Position numbers and translations under genes: made by a program
In this document: piece by piece, positions 42,623 to 51,528 of the stretch
Numbering within the stretch: the first letter of the stretch is position 1
How the letters are laid out: every line of letters starts with the position of its first letter
Notes under the pieces: model-generated
Seen by the model: only the letters and a program-made list of their open reading frames with translations
Told to the model about the DNA's origin: nothing
Databases searched by the model: none
Source of the DNA: an uncultured Bacilli bacterium
Lineage (GTDB): Bacteria; Bacillota_I; Bacilli_A; RF39; UBA660
Assembly: GCA_934101595.1 (NCBI GenBank)
Contig: CAKORR010000004.1
Coordinates: 62,001 to 126,000 of the forward strand
Direction of reading: 5' to 3'
DNA: 64,000 nt

Positions 42623-43214
42623 TTATAATGAAGTTTTAAAAAAAACCATTTCTTCTTTGGATCATAAGCCAACACTATTATTACACAGCTGTTGTGGACC
42701 TTGCTCAACTGAGGTTATTGATGTTTTGAAAGATAATTTTCTTATAACTGTATTATATTATAATCCTAATATAGAACCAGAAAGTGAATATTTAAAAAGA
42801 AAAGAAGAGCAAATACGCTTCTTAAAAATGGTTAATATTCCTCTTTTAGATATAGGATATAATAATTTTGAATTTAAAAGAATAGCCAAGGGCTTAGAAA
42901 AAGAAAAAGAAGGAAAGAAACGTTGTGTGTTATGTATTCATAATCGACTAAGCAAAACAAAGGAAATGGCCTTAGCTCATAAATTCGAGTATTTTGGAAC
43001 GACTCTAACTGTTAGTCCTCATAAAAACAGCCAAATTATTAATAATTTGGGAAGAGCTTTAGCGGATGATAATGTTAAATTTTTATTTAGCGATTTTAAG
43101 AAAGAAAATGGTTATTTAAAAAGTGTTTTATTCGCTAAAAAATATAATTTGTATAGACAAAACTATTGTGGTTGTTTATATGCGAAAGATAATAATCTAC
43201 CTGATGATTTTTAA
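42612..43214 (+). CDS. queH: Epoxyqueuosine reductase QueH
   Basis: About 200 residues (DUF208 family). Conserved cysteines in LHSCCGPCS at the N terminus, the CVLCIHNRL pair in the middle and YCGCLYA at the end; LTVSPHKNSQII is another family block. It performs the last step to queuosine in tRNA and is the cobalamin-independent replacement of QueG. GTG 42612 with AAGGA in front is a better start than ATG 42594. The gene overlaps the end of ftsQ. Confidence 0.9.
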   Translation: MKINYNEVLKKTISSLDHKPTLLLHSCCGPCSTEVIDVLKDNFLITVLYYNPNIEPESEYLKRKEEQIRFLKMVNIPLLDIGYNNFEFKRIAKGLEKEKEGKKRCVLCIHNRLSKTKEMALAHKFEYFGTTLTVSPHKNSQIINNLGRALADDNVKFLFSDFKKENGYLKSVLFAKKYNLYRQNYCGCLYAKDNNLPDDF

Positions 43215-43231
43215 TTTACAAAGAAACGTAA

Positions 43232-43255
43232 ATATATGCGAAAGCATATTTTTTT
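43232..43255 (+). terminator. Terminator after queH
   Basis: ATATGC, loop GAAA, GCATAT, then T. Confidence 0.85.
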
Positions 43256-43258
43256 CTT

Positions 43259-43288
43259 TTGACAAAATGCTCCGGGGGGGGGTATAGT
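43259..43288 (+). promoter_or_regulatory. Promoter with poly-G spacer, candidate phase-variable switch
   Basis: TTGACA at 43259-43264 and TATAGT at 43283-43288. The 18-base spacer ends in nine consecutive G (43274-43282). Slippage by one base would change the spacer to 17 or 19, which normally alters promoter strength. It drives the surface protein at 43313. Confidence 0.7.
43274..43282 (+). repeat. Homopolymeric G9 tract
   Basis: Nine G in a row in otherwise very AT-rich DNA; the longest G run I noticed in the window. Confidence 0.95.
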
Positions 43289-43312
43289 TAAAATAGAAAG
43301 AGGTAGAGTTAT

Positions 43313-44806
43313 ATGAAACACTTAAAAAAATTGCTAGTACTTATAATGGCTTTAATATCATTTAGTATAAGTGCAAGTGCTAAGGAAGAATTTACTATCG
43401 ATACGAAAAAGCTTACTGGTTTATCAGAAAGTAAAGATTACAAGTATTTAGCAATGGATAATTTTAGAGGATACGTTGAGGATGATATTTATCCTTTAAA
43501 CAAGTATGTTAAGGATGTTGGCTTTTTGTTTGATGGACCCTTCTATAATGATAAAGACTCTGATTATACTTTATATGGTATTGACGAAAATGGCAAAATA
43601 ACTAAAACATATAAAATTAAAAGTGATTATTTAGGGTCAGAAAAAAAGAAGTTTGTTGAGCTAAAACGTGGAAATGATTCGTCGATGTGCTACATCCAAA
43701 AATGCACTAAGATAGGAGATAATATAACTTGTAAAGTTGATGCTTCATCATTATTATTTGATTATGATAAATCAAAAGATCTAAACCAAAATTCTTCTGG
43801 AAGTGTGTTGATTGAGGACCCTTTATGGGGACACTATATTAATTATGAAAAGCAAAAAGGATTATATACTTTTATAGGAACTTTTGATGGAGTTTTAAAG
43901 AAAGCTGTATACTCAGAAGATGGTACTTTATTATTAGGACCTGTTAAAGAAAGTGATTTAAAAATAACTGGCTATGGTGGTGGCAGTTACGCTGTTAAAA
44001 CCGAAAAAGATAATGACACAATATATAAGTTTGCTTTAAGTAATGGAACTAGCGAAGAATTGTCTTTGGCTAAAGTAAAAGAATGGACAAAAGCTGTAAC
44101 TGTAGAATCTATAACACCATATGTTGCAAGCGAGAACTTAGCTTACTATATAGTTGTTACGGGAAATGGAACATATATTATAACTAAAGATGGAATGGCT
44201 AGCCAAAGCACATGGAAGAAAGATATTTTACTAAAGTATAATGGTGAAGATATTTATGTATTAGAAGATGACAAAAGATATGATTTTAATCATTCGGAAA
44301 TAGCAAGTACATTGATAAGAAAAACCAATGATTCCAAATTAAAAGTTTTGGAAGACGAGAAAGATATAATCGTTAATTATGATGGCAAAGAAGTCTTAAA
44401 GAAAAGTAAAAAAGACATGTCTGATAAAGAGTTTTACCTAAGGTATTTAGGAAATATTGATGATAATCATTATTTTATTTCTATTACCCCAGTCGAAGAT
44501 GATACTAATTTTGAAACTCGTGAAAATGTTAACGAATCATTCATGTTAGTTTTAAATAAAAAAACTATTAAAGAAGAAGAGCCAAAAAAGGATGATAATA
44601 AACCAATAACTTGTAAAGAGGTTAATGGTATATATTATGATACTAAAGGAAATAAGGTAAGTAAAAAGGATTATAAGGCCTTATGTGGTGCTGTAAAGCC
44701 AGTAGATACTGGTTATGTAGTTCCAGCTTTATCTCTAATGATTCTAGGCTGTTTATTCCTATTTACTAAGAGACATAAAAAGCTAAATAAAATAGAACAT
44801 ATTTAA
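43313..44806 (+). CDS. Secreted, C-terminally anchored surface protein
   Basis: 497 residues. Signal peptide (KKLLVLIMALISFSISASA), a long extracellular part with repeated short beta-type strands and LYGIDENGKI, YSEDGTLLL and ITKDGMAS segments suggestive of a WD/beta-propeller-like surface domain, and a C-terminal membrane helix (VVPALSLMILGCLFLF) followed by basic residues. No LPXTG motif, so it is held by the helix. It sits behind the poly-G promoter and before two anchored proteins of similar build. I do not recognise a named family. Confidence 0.75.
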   Translation: MKHLKKLLVLIMALISFSISASAKEEFTIDTKKLTGLSESKDYKYLAMDNFRGYVEDDIYPLNKYVKDVGFLFDGPFYNDKDSDYTLYGIDENGKITKTYKIKSDYLGSEKKKFVELKRGNDSSMCYIQKCTKIGDNITCKVDASSLLFDYDKSKDLNQNSSGSVLIEDPLWGHYINYEKQKGLYTFIGTFDGVLKKAVYSEDGTLLLGPVKESDLKITGYGGGSYAVKTEKDNDTIYKFALSNGTSEELSLAKVKEWTKAVTVESITPYVASENLAYYIVVTGNGTYIITKDGMASQSTWKKDILLKYNGEDIYVLEDDKRYDFNHSEIASTLIRKTNDSKLKVLEDEKDIIVNYDGKEVLKKSKKDMSDKEFYLRYLGNIDDNHYFISITPVEDDTNFETRENVNESFMLVLNKKTIKEEEPKKDDNKPITCKEVNGIYYDTKGNKVSKKDYKALCGAVKPVDTGYVVPALSLMILGCLFLFTKRHKKLNKIEHI

Positions 44807-44850
44807 GAGAGAAGAAAGATATATTTCTTTTCTTTTTGTAAAGGAGCAAT

Positions 44851-46089
44851 ATGAAAAAAATAAAATATTTAATATTTATATTATTAATGGTTGTGGCTAA
44901 TACTGCGTATGTAAAAGCCTATGAAAAGGATAATAGTGGATGTATTATTTCTTATGATATGTTTAGGGATAAGCCAGTTTTGATTGATAGTGAAAACTAT
45001 TACTTTCTTAAATGTAATAAGGACAATCTTCAAGAAAAACTTAATAATAATGAGATTATGGTTAGTGATTTAAACTTAGACAAAAATGATTTAACAAAGT
45101 TTTCTAAAAAATTATATGATATGATTTATGAAACCCTAGATAATTATTTTTCACTTTACAGTGGCGATGATGAATTGATTAATGTTTTAAATGTTATGAT
45201 TAATCCTGGAAAAAGTAATAAAGATTTTTCAGTTGTTATTAATTTTGCAAATACAAATGATGAGGGATTTACTAGTCCTGATCCTAAATATAGTATAAGC
45301 AAAATGCAACTTAATGTTGTGGATGGTGAGTATTTAGAATATGATAAGGATAAAACTAGTAATAATAAGTATGCTTATCAAATTCAATATGCTTTTTTTA
45401 GAAATATATTAAATCGGGTTACGAATGAATACTTTGAAATTGATAGTAATGTTTGCTCTCAAGATTATTCTAATGAAGATAATTCTTATGAAAAAAATGG
45501 CTTTTATTTGACAAATGATGATTCTTCGGATCAATATTACTTTAAAATAAATCTAAATAAAATAACTGTAAATACCACCACAGATATCTATCGTTATTGC
45601 AAATATATAAATAATCTTCCTCTTAGTATTGATAGTAAGTCAAAATATAGTTGTCTTTATTATGAATGCTCTTTCTTTCTAGATAACAAAGAGTTTCATA
45701 TGGCTTTTGATAAGGATACTAAAGAAATTTATTTAGAAAAAGAAGAAGGCACATTAGATATTTTTGATTTGACTGATAAAGCTGCTATAAATATGCTTGT
45801 AAAAAATTATCAAGAAGTAAATAATTTGCCTGATAGCTTTTATGAGGCATATTTGAACGCTTATTCAGCTGGGTTTACTCTTAAGGATAATCATATGGGG
45901 TTCAGCGATAATAATAAAATTTTTAAAATTAAAATACTTGATGAAGTTATTATTCCTTCTATAAAAAAGGAAGATAATAATATAAATTCAATGTCGGAGG
46001 TTATCATAATCGGTGCTTGCGTATTAATTTTATTCACGTCTATACTTTTTATTTTAAAAAAATCGAAAGAGAATAAGGAGGAAAAATGA
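44851..46089 (+). CDS. Secreted, C-terminally anchored protein (paralog A)
   Basis: 412 residues. Signal peptide up to about residue 23, mature part starting KDNSGC, with VVDGEYLEYDKDKTS and YYFKINLNKITVNT. C-terminal helix (VIIIGACVLILFTSILFIL) and a Lys-rich cytosolic end. It shares its architecture and the motifs DNSGC, VVDGEYL and FKINLNK with the next gene, so the two are paralogs. Stop overlaps the next start (ATGA). A ribosome site AAAGGAG lies before the ATG. Function unknown; placement suggests cell-surface adhesion or sensing. Confidence 0.75.
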   Translation: MKKIKYLIFILLMVVANTAYVKAYEKDNSGCIISYDMFRDKPVLIDSENYYFLKCNKDNLQEKLNNNEIMVSDLNLDKNDLTKFSKKLYDMIYETLDNYFSLYSGDDELINVLNVMINPGKSNKDFSVVINFANTNDEGFTSPDPKYSISKMQLNVVDGEYLEYDKDKTSNNKYAYQIQYAFFRNILNRVTNEYFEIDSNVCSQDYSNEDNSYEKNGFYLTNDDSSDQYYFKINLNKITVNTTTDIYRYCKYINNLPLSIDSKSKYSCLYYECSFFLDNKEFHMAFDKDTKEIYLEKEEGTLDIFDLTDKAAINMLVKNYQEVNNLPDSFYEAYLNAYSAGFTLKDNHMGFSDNNKIFKIKILDEVIIPSIKKEDNNINSMSEVIIIGACVLILFTSILFILKKSKENKEEK

Positions 46090-47405
46090 AAAAGAATATT
46101 AAATACATAATACTAATATTTTTAATGATGATAGTATTTAATGATCCCGTTTATGCATCAATTAAAGATAATTCTGGCTGCTATAAAGTTCATCAACTTA
46201 ATTCCATATTTTCTTCTACAAATTACTATAGAACTAATTTTTACGTCGATGATGATTATTACTATTTTGTTTCTTGTGACAAAAACAATAAAATTAAATC
46301 ATTAGAAGATAAATTAAATGATGGCTCATTATCTATTGATAGTCTAGCAAAATATAGTATTACTTATATAAAAATTGCGTCAGATACCATGGAAAATGTA
46401 AAAAATATACTTGAAAATATCATGATACCAGAAATAGATTCCCATGTTTATGGTGATTATAGCCAAATTTTAAGTGGGATTTCCATGACTATGTTTGATG
46501 TAGATACTCCAAAAGATTTCTCAATTAAAATTGATTTTGTGCTAGATAACCTAAGTAATAGTATTACTTTTAGAGTTGTGGATGGTGAATATCTAAAATA
46601 CTTAAGTGCGGTCAAAACAAGTAAGAATGCTTCTTTTGTAATAGAAAAAATTTATTTAAATATTTTAAATTCTATTGCTTGGAAAAGTGGCTATACTAGT
46701 AATGAGGGTGCAGTAGTTTATTCTTTAAAAAATAAAAACAGTTACACTTATTCTGCAAATGGTTTTGAGATAGGCTCAGAAGAGTCATTTAAAATAAATT
46801 TAAATAAAGTTGATTTTTCAAATAATTTTGGTAGTGAGGAATATCAAGAAAAAATTAGCTTTTTATACAGATTTATGAGTTATGCTGTTGCTGATTATCG
46901 CTCTTTATACAGATTTATGAGTTATGCTGATTATTGCTCTTTGGACGAATTAAAATGTCAATTTTATAACGATTTAGGAGATAATATATATACAATTGAC
47001 TTTAATAATAATAAAATACACGGCTATTCAAATAATTTGGACATAAATAAAGAAAATGAAAAATTAGTAAGAAATATAATTAATAAATTTGTATATGTAT
47101 ATAGTTTCCGTGATTATAGTTTCCTTGAAGATGGCACAACAAGAAACTTTATTGATTTTACTACGACAAATTTAAAAGACTATAATTTCAAAAAAAATGG
47201 TATTGAGTATAGAGAGGTTGATAAAAATAAAAAAGAAACCTATTCATTTTATTTTAATTTTAACAATGTCTCTTTAAATATAAGCAATGATGATTATGAG
47301 ATAAGTAATTTTAATTTAAGAGATATAATTATAATAGGTGTAATTGCATCTTGTTTATTAATATCTACTATAATATTAATATTGAAACGTAAGAAAAGCA
47401 AATAA
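46086..47405 (+). CDS. Secreted, C-terminally anchored protein (paralog B)
   Basis: 439 residues, built like the preceding gene: signal peptide, KDNSGC, VVDGEYLKYL, FKINLNKVDF, then a C-terminal helix (IIIIGVIASCLLISTIILIL) and KRKKSK. An in-frame 42-base tandem duplication near 46862-46939 repeats LYRFMSYA. Diverged widely from paralog A elsewhere, as expected for exposed surface proteins. Overlaps the upstream gene by four bases. Confidence 0.75.
   Translation: MKKNIKYIILIFLMMIVFNDPVYASIKDNSGCYKVHQLNSIFSSTNYYRTNFYVDDDYYYFVSCDKNNKIKSLEDKLNDGSLSIDSLAKYSITYIKIASDTMENVKNILENIMIPEIDSHVYGDYSQILSGISMTMFDVDTPKDFSIKIDFVLDNLSNSITFRVVDGEYLKYLSAVKTSKNASFVIEKIYLNILNSIAWKSGYTSNEGAVVYSLKNKNSYTYSANGFEIGSEESFKINLNKVDFSNNFGSEEYQEKISFLYRFMSYAVADYRSLYRFMSYADYCSLDELKCQFYNDLGDNIYTIDFNNNKIHGYSNNLDINKENEKLVRNIINKFVYVYSFRDYSFLEDGTTRNFIDFTTTNLKDYNFKKNGIEYREVDKNKKETYSFYFNFNNVSLNISNDDYEISNFNLRDIIIIGVIASCLLISTIILILKRKKSK
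46862..46939 (+). repeat. In-frame tandem duplication, 42-base period
   Basis: TTTATACAGATTTATGAG starts at 46862 and again at 46904. The second unit lacks six bases of the first (TTGCTG), so units are 42 and 36 bases. Encodes a repeated LYRFMSYA. Confidence 0.85.
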
Positions 47406-47411
47406 GAATAT

Positions 47412-47462
47412 AAGCAGGAAAGAGTAGTATTTTAATCAAAATAATACAATTTCTTGCTTTTA
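47412..47462 (+). terminator. Terminator after surface protein B
   Basis: AAGCAGGAAA pairs with TTTCTTGCTT (G-U allowed) enclosing a second GTATTTT/AAAATA stem, followed by TTTTA. A second copy lies at 49513-49563. Confidence 0.65.
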
Positions 47463-47491
47463 TTATGCTCAAAATAAGATATTAAATATAA

Positions 47492-47519
47492 TTGAAAAAA
47501 AGAAAATATGTGCTAGAAT
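47492..47519 (+). promoter_or_regulatory. Promoter of CLec-MoxR gene 1
   Basis: TTGAAA at 47492-47497, 16-base spacer ending TGTGC, TAGAAT at 47514-47519. Identical copy at 49593-49620 for gene 2. Shares TGTGCTAGAATA with the promoter at 20470. Confidence 0.65.
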
Positions 47520-47537
47520 ATAGCTCGAGGTGTTTTA

Positions 47538-49427
47538 ATGGGGGATCAGGGATTAACTTTATTGTCTGAAGGACAAATTTGGGGAAATGATAGTGAACCC
47601 CAATTAGAAGTAATTAGAAAATATGGCGTAAGAGCTGCATTTACCGATTTATGTGCTTTAACAGGAGGCCATATGTATGACGATACCTGTTTAAATGTTA
47701 ATGAAGATAACACTTTAGAAGGAAGAAGCGGTTGGTTTTGGACTAAGACTTGCAAGGAAAATTGTGTTTGTGTTGTTGTCAAAAATGGCACCAAAAGCAC
47801 TAGAAATAGTTATTCGAGTGGTTGCGCAGTTAGGCCAATATTACAATCTTCCCAAATATTTTCTCGAATTACGCAAAACAGAGTAAGGGGATACAATGGA
47901 ACAGAAGAAGTAGAATATGGGGAATATCCTCAAAATGTTCCAGACTTCAAAAAGCAAAATGCACTATGGGCAGAATATAATAGGGGAATGAGTAAAACCG
48001 GTAGAAGTTATACATTCAACTCAACAAAGTTTGATGGTAAAAAAACCGAGATCAATATAGATACATATGCCGAGTATGAATTTCAAGGAAAAAAATATAT
48101 TCTTGTAAAAGCTAATTTTTATTCTTCTGTTTTTGAATGCGTTTTATCTAATGGCATCAAATATAAAAAAGATGATTATGTCTGGGTAGAAGTATCACCA
48201 GTTAAGTGGCTTATAGATGATAATACAGGAATTTTAATTTCAAAAAAAGGGCTTGTTTCTGGAGTGACGTTTCTTGATAAAAAGAAACAATATAAAGGAA
48301 ACTTTAGCAAAACCAAAATGAAAGATTATCTTGATAACTACATGTTTCATGATTTAACGCAAAACATATCACCTATTCAAGAAGAAAATTTAGAGGGGCA
48401 ATTAAAGGAAGAGAAAAACGTCTATAATTTTAATATGAATAAAGTAAGTGAAGAAGAAATTATAAGAGGAGCAATAGAAAGTGGTGTGGCAGTATTCTTG
48501 CATGGACCATCTAGTGAAGGTAAATCAGCAAGGGTAAAACAAATAGATCCAACTTGTGAAATTATTTATTTAAGAAATGCAACACCGGATAGTTTAAACG
48601 GGAAAAGCGTGTATAATGCAAGTACCGGAGAAATGATTGATGTTAAACCATCATGGCTTAAAAAACTTGAAGCTAAATGTGAACAAGAGCCAGAAAGACT
48701 TCATGTATTATTTTTAGATGAAATAACTAATGCTCTACCTAGTATACAAGGAATGGCATTTAATATAGTCTTGAATGGAGAAGTAAATGGCATTTGGAAA
48801 TTGCCAGAAAACGCTAGAATTGTAGCAGCAGGAAATGATATGAAAGATTCATTAGCTGCAAATCAATTGGCAGAACCATTGTTTAATAGATTTGCACATG
48901 TATATATTAAAACAACAACTGAAAGTTGGTTAAAGTGGGCCAGTGAAAATAATATACATCCAGCAATTTATTCATATATTGCTTATAAGAATGGAGAAAC
49001 ACTCCGAAGTAAATATGATGGTGAATATCCTAATGCTGATCCGAGAAAGTGGGAAATGGCTTCTAAAATGCTCTATAAAACCGGGAGGCCAGAAATGTTA
49101 AGGGCATTAGTAGGTGAAGATATAACAAGGGAATTTGTACAATTTTATAATCAAAGAGTAATAACATTAGATGATGTAATAAATGGAAATTATAATGATA
49201 AAGATGTACAGGGATTAAATACCGCTGAAAGATATGCTACAACCATGGGATTATCTTGTGTTAGCGAAGAAAATTTAGAAGTAGTAAGGGATTTTGCGAA
49301 TATACTAGGCAAAGAATTTAAGACAGTTTTTGATTCTTTATGGACACATGGCGATGAAAAAAGGTTAGAAAGACTTGCCGAAGCAAAACTTGCTGAAATG
49401 CAAAAAGGCGTTTCAAGAAAGCTATGA
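47538..49427 (+). CDS. CLec/DUF6273-like sensor fused to MoxR-type AAA+ ATPase (copy 1)
   Basis: 629 residues. Residues about 1-110 look like a C-type-lectin/FISUMP-like fold ending GCAVRPIL, with GRSGWFWTKT. Residues about 115-285 look like DUF6273: VEYGEYPQ, then WVEVSPVKWLIDDNTG. From about 310 it is a MoxR-class AAA+ ATPase: Walker A HGPSSEGKS near 321-329, Walker B VLFLDEITNA near 390, sensor 1 VAAGND near 429, arginine-finger region EPLFNRFAHV. No signal peptide, so cytosolic. It is probably a remodelling ATPase acting with the VWA protein at 51928. Close copy at 49639: AAA parts nearly identical, sensor parts diverged. Confidence 0.75.
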   Translation: MGDQGLTLLSEGQIWGNDSEPQLEVIRKYGVRAAFTDLCALTGGHMYDDTCLNVNEDNTLEGRSGWFWTKTCKENCVCVVVKNGTKSTRNSYSSGCAVRPILQSSQIFSRITQNRVRGYNGTEEVEYGEYPQNVPDFKKQNALWAEYNRGMSKTGRSYTFNSTKFDGKKTEINIDTYAEYEFQGKKYILVKANFYSSVFECVLSNGIKYKKDDYVWVEVSPVKWLIDDNTGILISKKGLVSGVTFLDKKKQYKGNFSKTKMKDYLDNYMFHDLTQNISPIQEENLEGQLKEEKNVYNFNMNKVSEEEIIRGAIESGVAVFLHGPSSEGKSARVKQIDPTCEIIYLRNATPDSLNGKSVYNASTGEMIDVKPSWLKKLEAKCEQEPERLHVLFLDEITNALPSIQGMAFNIVLNGEVNGIWKLPENARIVAAGNDMKDSLAANQLAEPLFNRFAHVYIKTTTESWLKWASENNIHPAIYSYIAYKNGETLRSKYDGEYPNADPRKWEMASKMLYKTGRPEMLRALVGEDITREFVQFYNQRVITLDDVINGNYNDKDVQGLNTAERYATTMGLSCVSEENLEVVRDFANILGKEFKTVFDSLWTHGDEKRLERLAEAKLAEMQKGVSRKL

Positions 49428-49528
49428 AAGATAAAAGAGAAATGTTTTTATCATATATTAAAGCTAATGTGATTGATAAAATTGATTTGATTTCTAAAAA
49501 AAATAAGAATATAAGCAGGAAAGAGTAG
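49424..49528 (+). pseudogene. Deleted remnant of the degenerate-AAA gene
   Basis: ATG 49424 overlaps the stop of copy 1. The first 16 codons (MKDKREMFLSYIKANV) repeat the start of the gene at 51525. Then an internal deletion joins them to IDKIDLISKK, a piece from the middle of that gene, before running into the repeat and a TAG at 49526-49528. It proves that the duplicated unit once contained sensor-ATPase plus the small AAA-like gene, and that the first small gene was lost. Confidence 0.85.
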
Positions 49529-49715
49529 TATTTTAATCAAAATAATACAATTTCTTGCTTTTATTATGCTCAAAATAAGATATTAAATATAATTGAAAAA
49601 AAGAAAATATGTGCTAGAATATAGCTCGAGGTGTTTTAATGGGGGATCAGGGATTAACTTTATTGTCTGAAGGACAAATTTGGGGAAATGATAGTGAACC
49701 CCAATTAGAAGTAAT
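49501..49715 (+). repeat. 215-bp direct repeat, copy B
   Basis: Partner of 47400-47614; contains a second terminator hairpin (49513-49563) and promoter (49593-49620) before CLec-MoxR gene 2. Confidence 0.93.
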
Positions 49716-51528
49716 AAAAAAATACGGCGTAAGAGCTGCAGTCACGGATCTATGTATTTTAACTGGTTGTTTTTTATTTGAAAATACTGAAACTGGTAGA
49801 ACTGGTTTGTTTTGGACTAAATCTGATGCTGGTGATAGTGATGTCTATTCAGTTGTTGAGAATGGTTATAAAAGCATCATATGTAGTTTTGCACGCCGTG
49901 GTGCAGTTAGGCCAATATTACGATCTTCTGAAATATCTTCTCAAATTACACAAAACAGAGTAAGGGGATACAATGGAACAGAAGAAGTAGAATATGGGGA
50001 GTATCCTCAAAATGCTGCGGATTCAAGAATGCAAAATATACTAGAGTTAGAATATAATAGGGGAATGTATAAAACAGGAAGAAGTTACACATTTAATTCT
50101 ATGAAATATGATGACTATAGTACAGGATTTAAACCTGTAACTTATGAAGAATATGAATATCAAGGAAAAAAATATATTCGTATAAAAGCTAACTTTCAAA
50201 CCCCTGAAAAATATAAACTATCCAATGGTATTGAATACGAAATTGATGACTATGTCTGGGTGGAAGTGTCACCAGTTAAGTGGCTTATAGATGAAGATAC
50301 AGGAATTTTAGTTTCAAAAAAAGGTTTACTTTCTGGTATAAGATTTGATGGTACTAATTATAAAGGTGATTTTGATAGAACAGAAATGAAAAAATACCTT
50401 GATAACTACATGCTTCGAGATTTATCTCAAATTATAACATATGCTAGTGTTCAAGATATGGCCCCAGAAGAAAAAGCTCAATTTGAAAAAAAACAAAAAG
50501 AAGCTGAAATAAGAAGAAATCCTTATGGTTTTAAATTTGAACAAGTAAGCGAAGAAGAAATTATAAGAGGAGCAATAGAAAGTGGTGTGGCAGTATTCTT
50601 GCATGGACCATCTAGTGAAGGTAAATCAGCAAGAGTAAAACAAATAGATCCAACTTGTGAAATAATATACCTTCGTAATGCAACACCAGATAGTTTAAAT
50701 GGAAAGAGTGTGTATAATAGTGCAACAGGTGAGATGATAGATATTAAACCAAGTTGGCTTAAAAAAGTAGAAGAAAAGTGTGAAAATGGACCAGATAGAT
50801 TTCATGTAGTATTTTTTGATGAAATAACAAATGCATTACCAAGTATTCAAGGTATAGCATTTAATATAGTTTTAGATAGAGAAGTAAATGGTATTTGGAA
50901 ACTACCAGAAAACGCTAGAATTGTAGCAGCAGGAAATGATATGAAAGAGTCATTAGCTGCCAATCAATTGGCAGAACCATTGTTCAATAGATTTGCACAT
51001 GTATATATTAAAACAACAACTGAAAGTTGGTTAAAGTGGGCCAGTGAAAATAATATACATCCAGCAATTTATTCATACATTGCTTATAAGAATGGAAAAA
51101 CACTACGAAGTAAATATGATGGTGAATATCCAAATGCTGATCCTAGAAAATGGGAAATGGCATCTAAAATGCTTTATAAAACCGGTAGTCCAGAAATGTT
51201 AAGGGCATTAGTAGGTGAAGATATAACAAGAGAATTTGTAAAATTTTGTAATCAAAAAGTAATAACATTAGATGATGTAATAAATGGAAATTATAATGAT
51301 AAGGATATACAGGAATTAAATACCGCTGAAAGATATGCCACAATCATGGGATTATCTTGTGTTAGCGAAGAAAATTTAGAAGTAGTAAGGGATTTTGCAA
51401 ATATACTAGGCAAAGAATTTAAAACAATTTTTGATTCTTTATGGACACATGGTGATGAAAAAAGGTTAGAAAGACTTGCCGAAGCAAAACTTGCTGAAAT
51501 GCAAAAAGGAGTTTCAAGAAAGCTATGA
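49639..51528 (+). CDS. CLec/DUF6273-like sensor fused to MoxR-type AAA+ ATPase (copy 2)
   Basis: 629 residues, tandem paralog of 47538. First 26 residues and the AAA+ module are near identical (HGPSSEGKS, FFDEITNA, VAAGND kept). Residues about 27-110 and 170-305 differ strongly, including the solvent-type segment between GRTGLFWTKS and GAVRPIL. Patches of exact identity alternate with diverged patches at synonymous positions in the ATPase part, which suggests gene conversion. Overlaps the next gene by four bases (ATGA), so this copy is the one coupled to the downstream partners. Confidence 0.75.
   Translation: MGDQGLTLLSEGQIWGNDSEPQLEVIKKYGVRAAVTDLCILTGCFLFENTETGRTGLFWTKSDAGDSDVYSVVENGYKSIICSFARRGAVRPILRSSEISSQITQNRVRGYNGTEEVEYGEYPQNAADSRMQNILELEYNRGMYKTGRSYTFNSMKYDDYSTGFKPVTYEEYEYQGKKYIRIKANFQTPEKYKLSNGIEYEIDDYVWVEVSPVKWLIDEDTGILVSKKGLLSGIRFDGTNYKGDFDRTEMKKYLDNYMLRDLSQIITYASVQDMAPEEKAQFEKKQKEAEIRRNPYGFKFEQVSEEEIIRGAIESGVAVFLHGPSSEGKSARVKQIDPTCEIIYLRNATPDSLNGKSVYNSATGEMIDIKPSWLKKVEEKCENGPDRFHVVFFDEITNALPSIQGIAFNIVLDREVNGIWKLPENARIVAAGNDMKESLAANQLAEPLFNRFAHVYIKTTTESWLKWASENNIHPAIYSYIAYKNGKTLRSKYDGEYPNADPRKWEMASKMLYKTGSPEMLRALVGEDITREFVKFCNQKVITLDDVINGNYNDKDIQELNTAERYATIMGLSCVSEENLEVVRDFANILGKEFKTIFDSLWTHGDEKRLERLAEAKLAEMQKGVSRKL

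Larger units (their letters stand above)
47400..47614 (+). repeat. 215-bp direct repeat, copy A (promoter and 5' end of CLec-MoxR gene)
   Basis: Same as 49501-49715 (offset 2101). It covers the terminator hairpin of the previous gene, the promoter, the ribosome site and the first codons. Shows that the following gene arose by tandem duplication of the whole unit. Confidence 0.93.
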
